Assembly: GCA_026396535.1 (NCBI GenBank)
Contig: JAPLWP010000075.1
Location: 1-15,148, forward strand
DNA from: Candidatus Magasanikiibacteriota bacterium
GTDB taxonomy: Bacteria; Patescibacteriota; Patescibacteriia; Magasanikbacterales; GWA2-37-8
Direction: 5' to 3'
DNA: 15,148 bases
The notes below the pieces were generated by a model, which did no database searches, was not told where the DNA came from, and saw nothing but the letters and a program-made list of their open reading frames with translations. The number at the start of each line of letters is the position of its first letter. Position 1 is the first letter of the stretch. Below are positions 1 through 6,642 of the stretch, piece after piece. The position numbers and the translations under genes are program-made.

Positions 1-2195
1 TTTATTTTGATGATGTCTCGATACAAACTTTGAGCGAAAGTTCTGCAGGTCCGGCCTTTATTTTAAATGCCTCAAATTTTTCGGCTTCTAGCACTTCTGA
101 AACTCTACTATCGGTTCGTTCCAATAATACTGAAAAATTAAATCTAACTTCTGGTGGAAATCTTTCAGTATATGGAGATATGGATATAGGTGGAAGTTAT
201 AAAATTAACGGTACAAATGTTAGTCAATATTTTATCACCTCGGCCGGCAGTGCAGGCCAATTGTGGCAGTCTGACGGCGTTGGTGCTGGTCAGTGGGTAA
301 GCACTTCGTCTTTGGGTTTAGGTGGTGCTAGTAGCTCTAGTTCTTTACCAGATGGAACATCCGGTCAGTTGCTCACCTATGGAGCTTCAGGTTGGGAGGC
401 TAGTAGTACTATTCAAGTTAGTAATTTATTCACATCTAACTCTGCTTTATTTGCAAACAAAATTGAGATCAATAGTTCGGGAGTAATTAATTCTTTATCT
501 TCTGGCGAGGCTGGAACTTCTTCTAATTTACTGACTAATAGCTCTTTTGAGTCTTCTCCAGCTACCACTTCTTGGGAAAATATTAGTTTGGGTGGTGGGT
601 CAATAATGTCCGCCACGAGTGGAATGGGTGTGCCTATATATAATGGTGGTCAAGCGATGATTTTGCAGTCAGGCACCTACGAAACTACTGTTGGTATGGG
701 TGGAATAATGCAGACTTTCTCCAATCCAGCTGCGACCACCAGTCTTAGTTTTTACGCTACCGCTCAAGCTGATTGGACTGCAGTGGGTGTGGTTTTGGTA
801 GGAGATGAAGAATGTGATGTTAGTTCAAAGTATATATATAATATATATGACAATGTGTGGGAATGTGTTTTTGCAGATCCCATCAATTTTCAATTTGATG
901 GAAGTTATGTAAAAAACTTTAACTTGTTTGCTGATGGCTATCATCAGCAAACAATGGATATTGCCCCCTATACTCATTCCGGTAGTATCCATCTAATTTT
1001 TATAAACGGAGAAGAAGATGGTGGTGATTTCGGAATATATCAAGGTCAAACAGTAGCATTAGATCAAGTAACTATAACCTCACCTGAAGCCGCTGTACCT
1101 GCTTTTATTTTCAATACCCCAAATTTTTCTACCAGCAGCGACAGTGCCACTTTGCTTTCGATTCGTTCCAATGATATGGAAAAATTAAATTTAACATCCG
1201 GCGGCCTATTAAGTGTGGGCGGACTTTCTTCTTATGGTACCACTACTTTTTATGGAAATTCTTTTTTAGCGACCACTACTTTTAGTGCTACTGTCGGAAT
1301 AGGTACATCTGCTTCAAATTCAGCTCAATTAGAAATTTTAAGCACAGCTTACGATCAATTAAGGTTGAGTTATAGCGCTGACGCTTATGTAACTATGGGG
1401 GTTGGCCCAGCTGGAAATTTAATAATCAATCCGGTTAGTACCGCGGACAGTTCGGTTTATGCTCAAAATTTTAATGGTTCTTTTCCACCCAGCGGCTGGA
1501 CAAGCGGAGGTAACGCTAGCTGGATTCAAAATAATTCAGTAACCCAAGAAGGAGCTGGCTCGGCTCAGAATGGTGATATTGGTGACAGTCAATCTAGTTG
1601 GATAAATTTGGATGTGGAAACTTCCGACGGTACTGTCACTTTCTGGAGAAAAGTAAGTTCGGAGAGTGGGTGGGATTATTTGCAATTTTGCTATGATATG
1701 AATGAGACTTGTGATCGTACGCACGGCTCTGTTACGGCTATTAGTGGTTTTGTAGATTGGCAAGAAGTTAGTTTTCCAGTCACAGCCGGTATGCATAGTT
1801 TTAGATGGCTCTACGCCAAAGATAGCAGCGCTTCTACAGGAGCGGATTCAGGGTATATAGATAATATAAGTATACCTGTACCTGGCGGTCAAGAAACAGC
1901 CTTATTCGTGAATGGCGGTGGTAGATTTTCTGGTCATGTTTTGGTAGGCACTAGTACAGCTTTCGTCAGTAGCAGTAATTATATGCTTCAAGTAGATAGC
2001 GGTAGTAGTGAAGGGGAAGGTATTGCTGTAAATGGACAGATAATTGCTTCGAGTTATATTACTGGTAGTACTACTGTAGATTTGGCTGAAACTTATCCGG
2101 TATTAGAAGATTGTAAATTAAATAATAGCTGTCCTGAATCAGGAGATACCGTTTGTTCCAAATTAGTTTCTTCCACTTATTATGTTGAAAAATAA
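1..2195 (+). CDS. Large modular surface/secreted protein, 3' part of main frame (5' end outside window, frameshifted at 3' end)
   Basis: The reading frame is open from base 3 with no stop, so the gene begins upstream; the TTG at 30 is not its start, because the residues just before it (FDDVSIQT) match the end of a domain seen again later. The product is rich in Ser, Thr, Gly and Asn. Visible modules are a 40-residue repeat (51-170), a stretch resembling tail-fibre/collar linkers (GSAGQLWQSDG), a jelly-roll-like carbohydrate-binding-type domain (about 525-1090, starting NLLTNSSFES and ending LDQVTITS), a second copy of the 40-residue repeat (1098-1217), another jelly-roll/MAM-like domain (about 1455-1890, ending YIDNISIPV), and a DLAETYP motif near 2076-2098. 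Such proteins are common in CPR genomes and are presumed to be exposed on the cell surface; ligand and function are unknown. The frame stops at 2193-2195, but the rest of the domain continues in the next frame. No anchor is visible in this part. Confidence 0.8.
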   Translation, partial: YFDDVSIQTLSESSAGPAFILNASNFSASSTSETLLSVRSNNTEKLNLTSGGNLSVYGDMDIGGSYKINGTNVSQYFITSAGSAGQLWQSDGVGAGQWVSTSSLGLGGASSSSSLPDGTSGQLLTYGASGWEASSTIQVSNLFTSNSALFANKIEINSSGVINSLSSGEAGTSSNLLTNSSFESSPATTSWENISLGGGSIMSATSGMGVPIYNGGQAMILQSGTYETTVGMGGIMQTFSNPAATTSLSFYATAQADWTAVGVVLVGDEECDVSSKYIYNIYDNVWECVFADPINFQFDGSYVKNFNLFADGYHQQTMDIAPYTHSGSIHLIFINGEEDGGDFGIYQGQTVALDQVTITSPEAAVPAFIFNTPNFSTSSDSATLLSIRSNDMEKLNLTSGGLLSVGGLSSYGTTTFYGNSFLATTTFSATVGIGTSASNSAQLEILSTAYDQLRLSYSADAYVTMGVGPAGNLIINPVSTADSSVYAQNFNGSFPPSGWTSGGNASWIQNNSVTQEGAGSAQNGDIGDSQSSWINLDVETSDGTVTFWRKVSSESGWDYLQFCYDMNETCDRTHGSVTAISGFVDWQEVSFPVTAGMHSFRWLYAKDSSASTGADSGYIDNISIPVPGGQETALFVNGGGRFSGHVLVGTSTAFVSSSNYMLQVDSGSSEGEGIAVNGQIIASSYITGSTTVDLAETYPVLEDCKLNNSCPESGDTVCSKLVSSTYYVEK
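51..170 (+). repeat. 40-residue protein repeat, copy 1
   Basis: Encodes PAFILNASNFS...LTSGGNLSV. It matches the segment at 1098-1217 without any gap: 30 of 40 residues are identical by eye, with shared cores TLLS-RSN and EKLNLTSGG. Each copy directly follows the end of a jelly-roll-type domain, so domain plus repeat behaves as one module. Confidence 0.8.
1098..1217 (+). repeat. 40-residue protein repeat, copy 2
   Basis: Encodes PAFIFNTPNFS...LTSGGLLSV and aligns end to end with copy 1 at 51-170. The DNA has diverged more than the protein, which suggests an old internal duplication held by selection and not a recent tandem copy. Confidence 0.8.
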
Positions 2196-2931
2196 AGATG
2201 CAATTTCGGTGGCAGTGGCTTTGGCCGGTCGTGTGCCAGTAAAAGTGAATATGGCCAGTGGTACTATCAATCCGGGTGACGAAATTACTGCCGCGGATAT
2301 TTCTGGATTTGCCACCAAAGCAATGGAGCCTGGGAGAATACTCGGTATCGCCCTCACCTCATTTACTGGTTCGGTTTCCGCACCGACTGGCACTATAGAA
2401 ATGTTTGTAAATCCACATTGGTCTATCGGCAATATTCTGGAGACTGACATTCCAGAAGTTTTGCCGGATTTTAAAAATAATCCTACCACCACTTTGGATA
2501 AATTTACTTTAGTAATAAAAAATTCTTTGCAAAAATTAGGTTTAGTAATAAAAAATGGCATAGCGACGGTAGGGGAATTATTTGCTCAAAAAATTCATAC
2601 CAATGAGCTGTGTGTAGGCAACACCTGTGTTTCTGAAGATCAGTTAAAAGCTTTGTTGGAAAAGAATCAGGTTGTCCCAGTTAGTGAAGAAAACATTTCA
2701 CCGGCCTTTAGTCCTGGAGGTACGGTTTTAATTGATGAAAATCCTCCGACTACTACTCAGGCGGATAATACAGTCTCGAGTAATACCAACCAAACCTCCG
2801 ATGAAAATAATCCTTCGCAAAATAACGGTAATACGGTTTTGCCAAATTTAGACTCTGCTCCCGCGGTAGATAATACCGTTAGTGAAAGTTCTTTGCCGGA
2901 ATCTTCTGTGCCAAGCGTTTCTCGAGAATAA
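2182..2931 (+). CDS. C-terminal part of the same surface protein, in a shifted frame
   Basis: This frame begins with MLKNKDAISVAVALAGRVPVKV. The VALAGRVPVKV block normally follows the LAE-Y-P region within one polypeptide, so this is almost certainly the continuation of the preceding frame and not a separate gene; the ATG at 2182 has no visible ribosome-binding site. The block continues with a GTINPGDEIT...GRILGIAL segment typical of these proteins, then the motif ELCVGNTCVSEDQLKALL, and ends in a low-complexity tail rich in Asn, Ser, Thr and Pro. There is no LPXTG motif and no C-terminal membrane segment, so anchoring, if any, lies elsewhere. Dropping one A from the A5 run at 2188-2192 would join the two frames as YVEN-KDAISV. 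Whether the cell makes a fused protein is not known from sequence alone. Confidence 0.75.
   Translation: MLKNKDAISVAVALAGRVPVKVNMASGTINPGDEITAADISGFATKAMEPGRILGIALTSFTGSVSAPTGTIEMFVNPHWSIGNILETDIPEVLPDFKNNPTTTLDKFTLVIKNSLQKLGLVIKNGIATVGELFAQKIHTNELCVGNTCVSEDQLKALLEKNQVVPVSEENISPAFSPGGTVLIDENPPTTTQADNTVSSNTNQTSDENNPSQNNGNTVLPNLDSAPAVDNTVSESSLPESSVPSVSRE
2188..2195 (+). other. Frameshift point between the two halves of the surface protein
   Basis: An A5 run (2188-2192) is followed directly by T and AA, forming a TAA stop in the upstream frame. One base fewer in the run restores a continuous frame into VALAGRVPVKV. The expected segment between the GD-V motif and VALAGRVPVKV, often containing a GV(I/V)ST-PG-like motif in relatives, seems to be missing here. 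A deletion of a length not divisible by three is therefore as good an explanation as a single-base insertion. No classical slippery heptamer with a downstream hairpin was recognised. Confidence 0.6.
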
Positions 2932-2950
2932 GTAATAAAATAAATTAATT

Positions 2951-3784
2951 ATGTTTAAACTAAATAACAAAAATAGGGTAATTCCACCCAATTTATTTTG
3001 GTTATTTATTTTAGCGGTGGCTATTATAGAAATTAGTACCATTTCTTTTTTGGTGTATAAAAATTCAAACCATATTTCTAAAAGTTTAGATCAGGCTAAA
3101 GATGATAATTATTTTAGAAAATCCGCTATGGTCAAGTATTTTGATTTAAAAAAGAAAATACTTCCGGACGGCACGGTAGATTCCAAACAGGCGACAGAAT
3201 TTAAAGAAGAGGCTCAATCCGCCCTCGCTGATTTTATTCAGGCAAAAAAAATCGGTTCACAAAATTATTTAAATTTTTTTATTAGCTCCCAGTTTGATAG
3301 TTTTGTTGCTCCTTTTGAGTTTTCTTATTATGAATTGGCAGTCGCGGATTACTTAGAGGCTCTGAAATTAAATCACAGTAATCAAAAAATAATTCAGGCT
3401 ACGGCTCGAGCGATGATTATTTCTGCCGATAGTGATCTGATGATAGGAAAGTTCGATAATTATAAACAAAAGTTAAGTCAGGCTAAAATTTTGGTAAATA
3501 GCATCATCCTGGATAGCCCTGGTAATATTTATGGACCTTATTATTTGGCTATTATTGATAGCCGTAACGGTGACAGTACCACGGCTATTGGAATATTTGA
3601 GAGCATTCGTTCGCGTATGAACAAAGAACCGGATTTTCATTTTGAATTGGCCAAAGCTTATTTTGTAAAAGAACAATGGAAAAAATCCAGAGAAGAATTT
3701 TTAATCGCGAGCGCTGGATCAGTAATTTATCAAAAAAATTCTAGCCCTTTTCTGCAAGCTATCAAAGAAAAAACTAAAAAGTAA
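2951..3784 (+). CDS. Membrane-anchored protein with TPR-like helices, function unknown
   Basis: The product has 277 residues. It has a short basic N-terminus (KLNNKNR), then one hydrophobic segment at about residues 14-36 that reads as a signal anchor, and the rest is soluble and helix-rich. Two regions look like tetratricopeptide repeats: about residues 120-143 (YYELAVADYLEALKLN) and about 195-255 (YYLAIIDSRNGDSTTAIGIF, then FHFELAKAYFVKEQWKKS). TPR proteins act as scaffolds for protein-protein contact; by inference this one sits on the outer face of the membrane. It starts 19 bases after the surface-protein frame, so the two may be transcribed together, and it might help assemble or hold the surface protein. 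That role is a guess from position. No enzyme motif was found. Confidence 0.7.
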   Translation: MFKLNNKNRVIPPNLFWLFILAVAIIEISTISFLVYKNSNHISKSLDQAKDDNYFRKSAMVKYFDLKKKILPDGTVDSKQATEFKEEAQSALADFIQAKKIGSQNYLNFFISSQFDSFVAPFEFSYYELAVADYLEALKLNHSNQKIIQATARAMIISADSDLMIGKFDNYKQKLSQAKILVNSIILDSPGNIYGPYYLAIIDSRNGDSTTAIGIFESIRSRMNKEPDFHFELAKAYFVKEQWKKSREEFLIASAGSVIYQKNSSPFLQAIKEKTKK

Positions 3785-3800
3785 TGAGAATTGCTCAATC

Positions 3801-3829
3801 TTTTCAAGTTGGCTTTTTTAGACTATAAT
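3801..3829 (+). promoter_or_regulatory. Probable sigma-70-type promoter for pilT-cca
   Basis: A perfect TATAAT lies at 3824-3829, with TTTTCA (4 of 6 consensus bases) at 3801-3806 and a 17-base spacer. It lies in the 82-base gap before pilT and would start transcription near 3836, about 30 bases before the start codon. The AT-rich context makes chance matches common, so the -35 assignment is tentative. Confidence 0.45.
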
Positions 3830-3866
3830 ATATTGAAATCGGTTATTATCTTAAAAAGCAGTATAT

Positions 3867-4901
3867 ATGAATTTAAAACAGTACTTTAAGGACGCTATTG
3901 CCAATGACGCTTCGGATTTGCATCTAGTAGGGGATGAAATGCCTATGATTCGGGTAGAAGGGGAGCTTAAAATGCTTGAAACAAAGCCTTTATCCGCCAA
4001 AGAATTGCAGGCCGCCGTGTTTGAAGAAATGCTTACAAAAGAACAAAAAGAACGCTATCAAGCGGAGCAGGAATTGGATTTTAGTTATGAGCAAGAAGAA
4101 GTTCGTTTTCGTGTCAATTTACATCAGCAAAGTGACGTGCTTGGCTTGACCGCTCGTCTTATTCCAGTAAAAATTCCCACTCCAAAGGATTTGATTTTTG
4201 AACCGGCGTTGCTCGAAGCCCCTCAAATGCTCGATGGGCTTATTTTAATCACAGGTCCCACTGGTTGTGGTAAATCTACAACTATAGCTTCTATTATTGA
4301 AGAGATTAATATAAATCAAAAATCTCATGTCGTTACTATCGAAGATCCAATTGAATTTTTGTTTAAAGATAAAAAAAGTTTGATTGAACAGCGTGAAGTA
4401 GGGGTGGATACTAAATCTTTTGCCAACGCTCTCAAACATGTATTGCGCCAAGATCCAAATGTAATTTTGGTTGGTGAAATGCGTGACCCAGAAACAATCG
4501 CTACCGTACTGACTGCGGCTGAAACTGGTCACTTGGTACTTTCTACTTTGCATACCAGTACTGCGGCTGAAGCTATTGAGCGTATTGTAGATGCTTTTGA
4601 TGGATCTCGTCAGAATCAAGTTTTAATCCAGTTATCATCTGTGCTCAAAATGGTAGTGGCGCAACAACTTTTGCCAAGTGTAGATGGAGGCCGTGTGCCA
4701 GCGCGTGAAATTCTTATCAATACTCCGGCCGTGGCCAATCTCATCAAAGAGAATAATATTAGCCAAATAAAATCCACTATTCAGATTGGTGCCAAAGACG
4801 GTATGATCAGTATGGAAAATTCTATCAAACAATTACTCAAGGATGGTCTGATCTCGGCTGAGGTGGCGGCCAAACGTTCTGGTCGCGACAAAAAGGTTTA
4901 G
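3867..4901 (+). CDS. pilT: PilT-type twitching-motility ATPase
   Basis: 344 residues, the usual length for PilT. This cytoplasmic hexameric ATPase family drives retraction of type IV pili. The order of motifs is complete: an N-terminal PAS-like region (ASDLHLVGDEMPMIRVEGEL), Walker A GPTGCGKST at residues 130-138, Asp box VTIEDPIEF at 156-164, Walker B VILVGEMRD at 199-207 and His box HLVLSTLHT at 222-230. Near the C-terminus it has AVANLIKENNISQI, which corresponds to the AIRNLIRE segment of PilT; together with the length this favours the retraction ATPase over the longer PilB assembly ATPase. No other pilus gene lies in the window, so pilus assembly must be encoded elsewhere. The start ATG follows a TATAAT-containing gap and lacks a clear Shine-Dalgarno site. 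The next gene starts 2 bases after the stop, indicating one transcript. Confidence 0.93.
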   Translation: MNLKQYFKDAIANDASDLHLVGDEMPMIRVEGELKMLETKPLSAKELQAAVFEEMLTKEQKERYQAEQELDFSYEQEEVRFRVNLHQQSDVLGLTARLIPVKIPTPKDLIFEPALLEAPQMLDGLILITGPTGCGKSTTIASIIEEININQKSHVVTIEDPIEFLFKDKKSLIEQREVGVDTKSFANALKHVLRQDPNVILVGEMRDPETIATVLTAAETGHLVLSTLHTSTAAEAIERIVDAFDGSRQNQVLIQLSSVLKMVVAQQLLPSVDGGRVPAREILINTPAVANLIKENNISQIKSTIQIGAKDGMISMENSIKQLLKDGLISAEVAAKRSGRDKKV

Positions 4902-4903
4902 TT

Positions 4904-6358
4904 ATGGATATTTTTAAAGTAATAAAAAAAATAAACACTCTCGCTAAAAAAGAAAAGATCCCGGTATATGCCGTGGGTGGTTTTGTGCGCGATTATCTTT
5001 TGGGACGTGATCAAAAAAAGGATGTGGATTTTGTGGTGGTAGGTAGTGGTTTGGAGTTTGCTAAAAAATTTGATGTATATCTCAAAGAAGCTGGGAGTCT
5101 GGTGGAATTTCCGGATTTTGATACTGCTCGTTATGTTTTTGAAAATGAAAAAGGAAATCTGGTGGTAGAATTTGCTGGAGCGAGATCGGAAAACTACGAT
5201 CCAAATTCTCGTAAACCAAAAGTAGAATCAGCTACTTTGGACACGGATTTATCTCGTCGTGATTTTACAGTAAATGCGATGGCGGTACCAGTGGCGGCTT
5301 TTGCTGGCCTGCTGCGTCCTAGTGTTGCCAAGATTCAGTCTCAGGCCACAGATCCGTTTCATGGGCAAAGCGACCTAAAACAAGGCACTTTACGCACTCC
5401 CTTAGATCCAGACACTACTTTTAGCGATGATCCTCTACGTATGATGAGGGCAATTCGTTTTGCGGGACAATTGGAATTTGGTATTGATTCAAAAACATTG
5501 GAATCAATACATAAAAATCGCGAACGTCTAAAAATAATTTCGGCTGAGCGTGTTCAGGAGGAATTGATGAAAATGATGGCTGTAAAACAACCGTCCGTCT
5601 GTTTGAATTTATTATTTCAAACAAAATTACTTGATATTATTTTGCCAGAAGTGGTATCGCTCGATGGGGTAGAAGAAATTTTTGGTCATCAGCATAAAAA
5701 TAATTTGATTCACAGTTTTAAAGTGGTGGACAATATTGCGATTCGTAGCGACAAGCCACTGCTGCGTCTGGCCGGACTGCTTCACGATATCGGCAAACCA
5801 AAAACCAAAAAATTCATGCAGAAAATTGGCTGGACTTTTCATGCGCATGAATTTGTGGGAGAGAAAATGGTAAAAGTGATTGGTCGTCGTCTTAAATTTG
5901 CCAACAATGATATCGCATATCTGGGTAAATTAGTGCGTTGGCATATGCAGCCAATCAATCTTATGGATGATGAAATCACTGATTCGGCGGTGCGAAGATT
6001 AATAGTAGATTTAGGTGATGATCTAGACGATCTTTTAATTTTGGGTCAGAGTGATATTACTACTGGCAATCCATATAAAAAAGAAAAACGCTTGAAAAAT
6101 TACGACCACCTCAAAGAAAAAATCACTCTAGTAATGGAACGTGATAAAATGCGCGCTTTCCAATCGCCAGTGCGAGGTGAGGAGATAATGAAAGTATGTG
6201 GACTGAAACCAGGCCCGACTGTCGGTAAAATAAAAGAAGACATAGAAGAAGCAATACTAGACGGTAAAATAACCAATACCTACGAAGCGGCCAGTGGTTA
6301 TTTTGCCCAGATAAAAGATCAATATCTCAAAGAAGCCAAGGATTGGGAAAGAGGTTGA
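4904..6358 (+). CDS. cca: CCA tRNA nucleotidyltransferase with HD domain
   Basis: 484 residues. A class II nucleotidyltransferase of the poly(A) polymerase/CCA family, which adds or repairs the CCA end of tRNAs in the cytoplasm using CTP and ATP. Visible motifs: GGFVRD at residues 25-30, the metal-binding DVD at 40-42, RRDFTVNA at 118-125, DDPLRMMRA from 175, and ERVQEELMKM in the helical neck. A C-terminal HD phosphohydrolase-type domain has HDIGKP at 294-299 and further histidines in FHAHEF; in the E. coli CCA enzyme the HD domain has phosphatase and phosphodiesterase activity. Poly(A) polymerase shares the core, but one copy with an HD domain argues for the CCA role. It sits 2 bases after pilT. 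Its TGA stop overlaps the -35 box of the next transcription unit. Confidence 0.9.
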   Translation: MDIFKVIKKINTLAKKEKIPVYAVGGFVRDYLLGRDQKKDVDFVVVGSGLEFAKKFDVYLKEAGSLVEFPDFDTARYVFENEKGNLVVEFAGARSENYDPNSRKPKVESATLDTDLSRRDFTVNAMAVPVAAFAGLLRPSVAKIQSQATDPFHGQSDLKQGTLRTPLDPDTTFSDDPLRMMRAIRFAGQLEFGIDSKTLESIHKNRERLKIISAERVQEELMKMMAVKQPSVCLNLLFQTKLLDIILPEVVSLDGVEEIFGHQHKNNLIHSFKVVDNIAIRSDKPLLRLAGLLHDIGKPKTKKFMQKIGWTFHAHEFVGEKMVKVIGRRLKFANNDIAYLGKLVRWHMQPINLMDDEITDSAVRRLIVDLGDDLDDLLILGQSDITTGNPYKKEKRLKNYDHLKEKITLVMERDKMRAFQSPVRGEEIMKVCGLKPGPTVGKIKEDIEEAILDGKITNTYEAASGYFAQIKDQYLKEAKDWERG

Positions 6359-6383
6359 CGCTAGGGGATAATAGTGGTATGAT
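6355..6383 (+). promoter_or_regulatory. Strong sigma-70-type promoter for the export unit
   Basis: TTGACG (6355-6360), a 17-base spacer and TATGAT (6378-6383): five of six consensus bases in each box at ideal spacing. The -35 box overlaps the TGA stop of cca. Expected transcription start is about 6390, leaving a leader of about 20 bases with no Shine-Dalgarno sequence before the ATG at 6411. Confidence 0.75.
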
Positions 6384-6405
6384 AAGTATGATTATTCATA
6401 CTTAT
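6382..6405 (+). promoter_or_regulatory. Perfect 10-bp inverted repeat: likely operator, and possible terminator for upstream readthrough
   Basis: The arms ATAAGTATGA (6382-6391) and TCATACTTAT (6396-6405) are perfect inverted copies separated by TTAT. The left arm touches the -10 box and spans the expected start point, a classic place for a repressor operator. The motif GTATGAT also occurs twice in direct orientation (6377-6383 and 6386-6392). The right arm runs straight into a T run (6405-6410), so an RNA coming from pilT-cca would form a hairpin followed by U residues, like an intrinsic terminator. Transcripts starting near 6390 would lack most of the left arm and escape that hairpin. That the AbrB-type product binds here is inferred from family habit (autoregulation) and position. 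Confidence 0.6.
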
Positions 6406-6410
6406 TTTTT

Positions 6411-6641
6411 ATGTCAAAAAATAAAAACAAAGATAAAGCGATATTTGGCGAATTCCTTGGTACTACCAGTATCGGCGAGCGTGGCCAAGTAGTAATTCCA
6501 AAAGAAGCACGCGAACGTCTCAATATCAAAACCGGAGATAAATTTTTAGTAGTCGGTCACTATGGTAAACTGATTTTACTTTCCGAAAAAGAGATGAAAG
6601 ATATGGTTAAAAATATTACTAAACATTTTAAGATTAAATAA
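6411..6641 (+). CDS. AbrB/SpoVT-fold DNA-binding regulator
   Basis: 76 residues. A swapped-hairpin AbrB domain fills residues 17-58: GTTSIGERGQVVIPKEARER, then LNIKTGDKFLVVG and KLILLSEKEM. The core RGQVVIPKE-R--L-I--GD is the hallmark of AbrB, SpoVT and MazE. These dimers bind DNA, either as transcription regulators or as antitoxins. No toxin gene follows; the next genes are an exporter, so a regulator role is favoured. The short basic N-terminus (SKNKNKDK) could help DNA binding. The ATG directly follows a T6 run and has no Shine-Dalgarno site. The adaptor gene begins one base after its stop (TAATATG), which implies co-transcription and translational coupling. It probably controls its own promoter through the inverted repeat at 6382-6405; this is inference. 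Confidence 0.88.
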   Translation: MSKNKNKDKAIFGEFLGTTSIGERGQVVIPKEARERLNIKTGDKFLVVGHYGKLILLSEKEMKDMVKNITKHFKIK

Positions 6642-6642
6642 T

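Noticed and set aside
832..850. Alternating TA tract resembling a promoter or simple repeat
   Set aside because: It lies inside the surface-protein frame and codes KYIYNIYDN without a break; no gene starts just downstream.
3785..3806. Small hairpin TGAG-AATTG-CTCA followed by a T-rich stretch after the TPR gene
   Set aside because: The stem is only 4 bp and the T run is broken by C; too weak to call a terminator.
4904..6358. Alternative genetic code (TGA as glycine) as in some CPR groups
   Set aside because: TGA ends the CCA gene at its expected length and no gene in the window has an internal TGA in frame; the internal dnaG stop is TAA.
6411..6641. AbrB-type protein as antitoxin of a toxin-antitoxin pair
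   Set aside because: No small toxin-like gene lies on either side; it is coupled to exporter genes.
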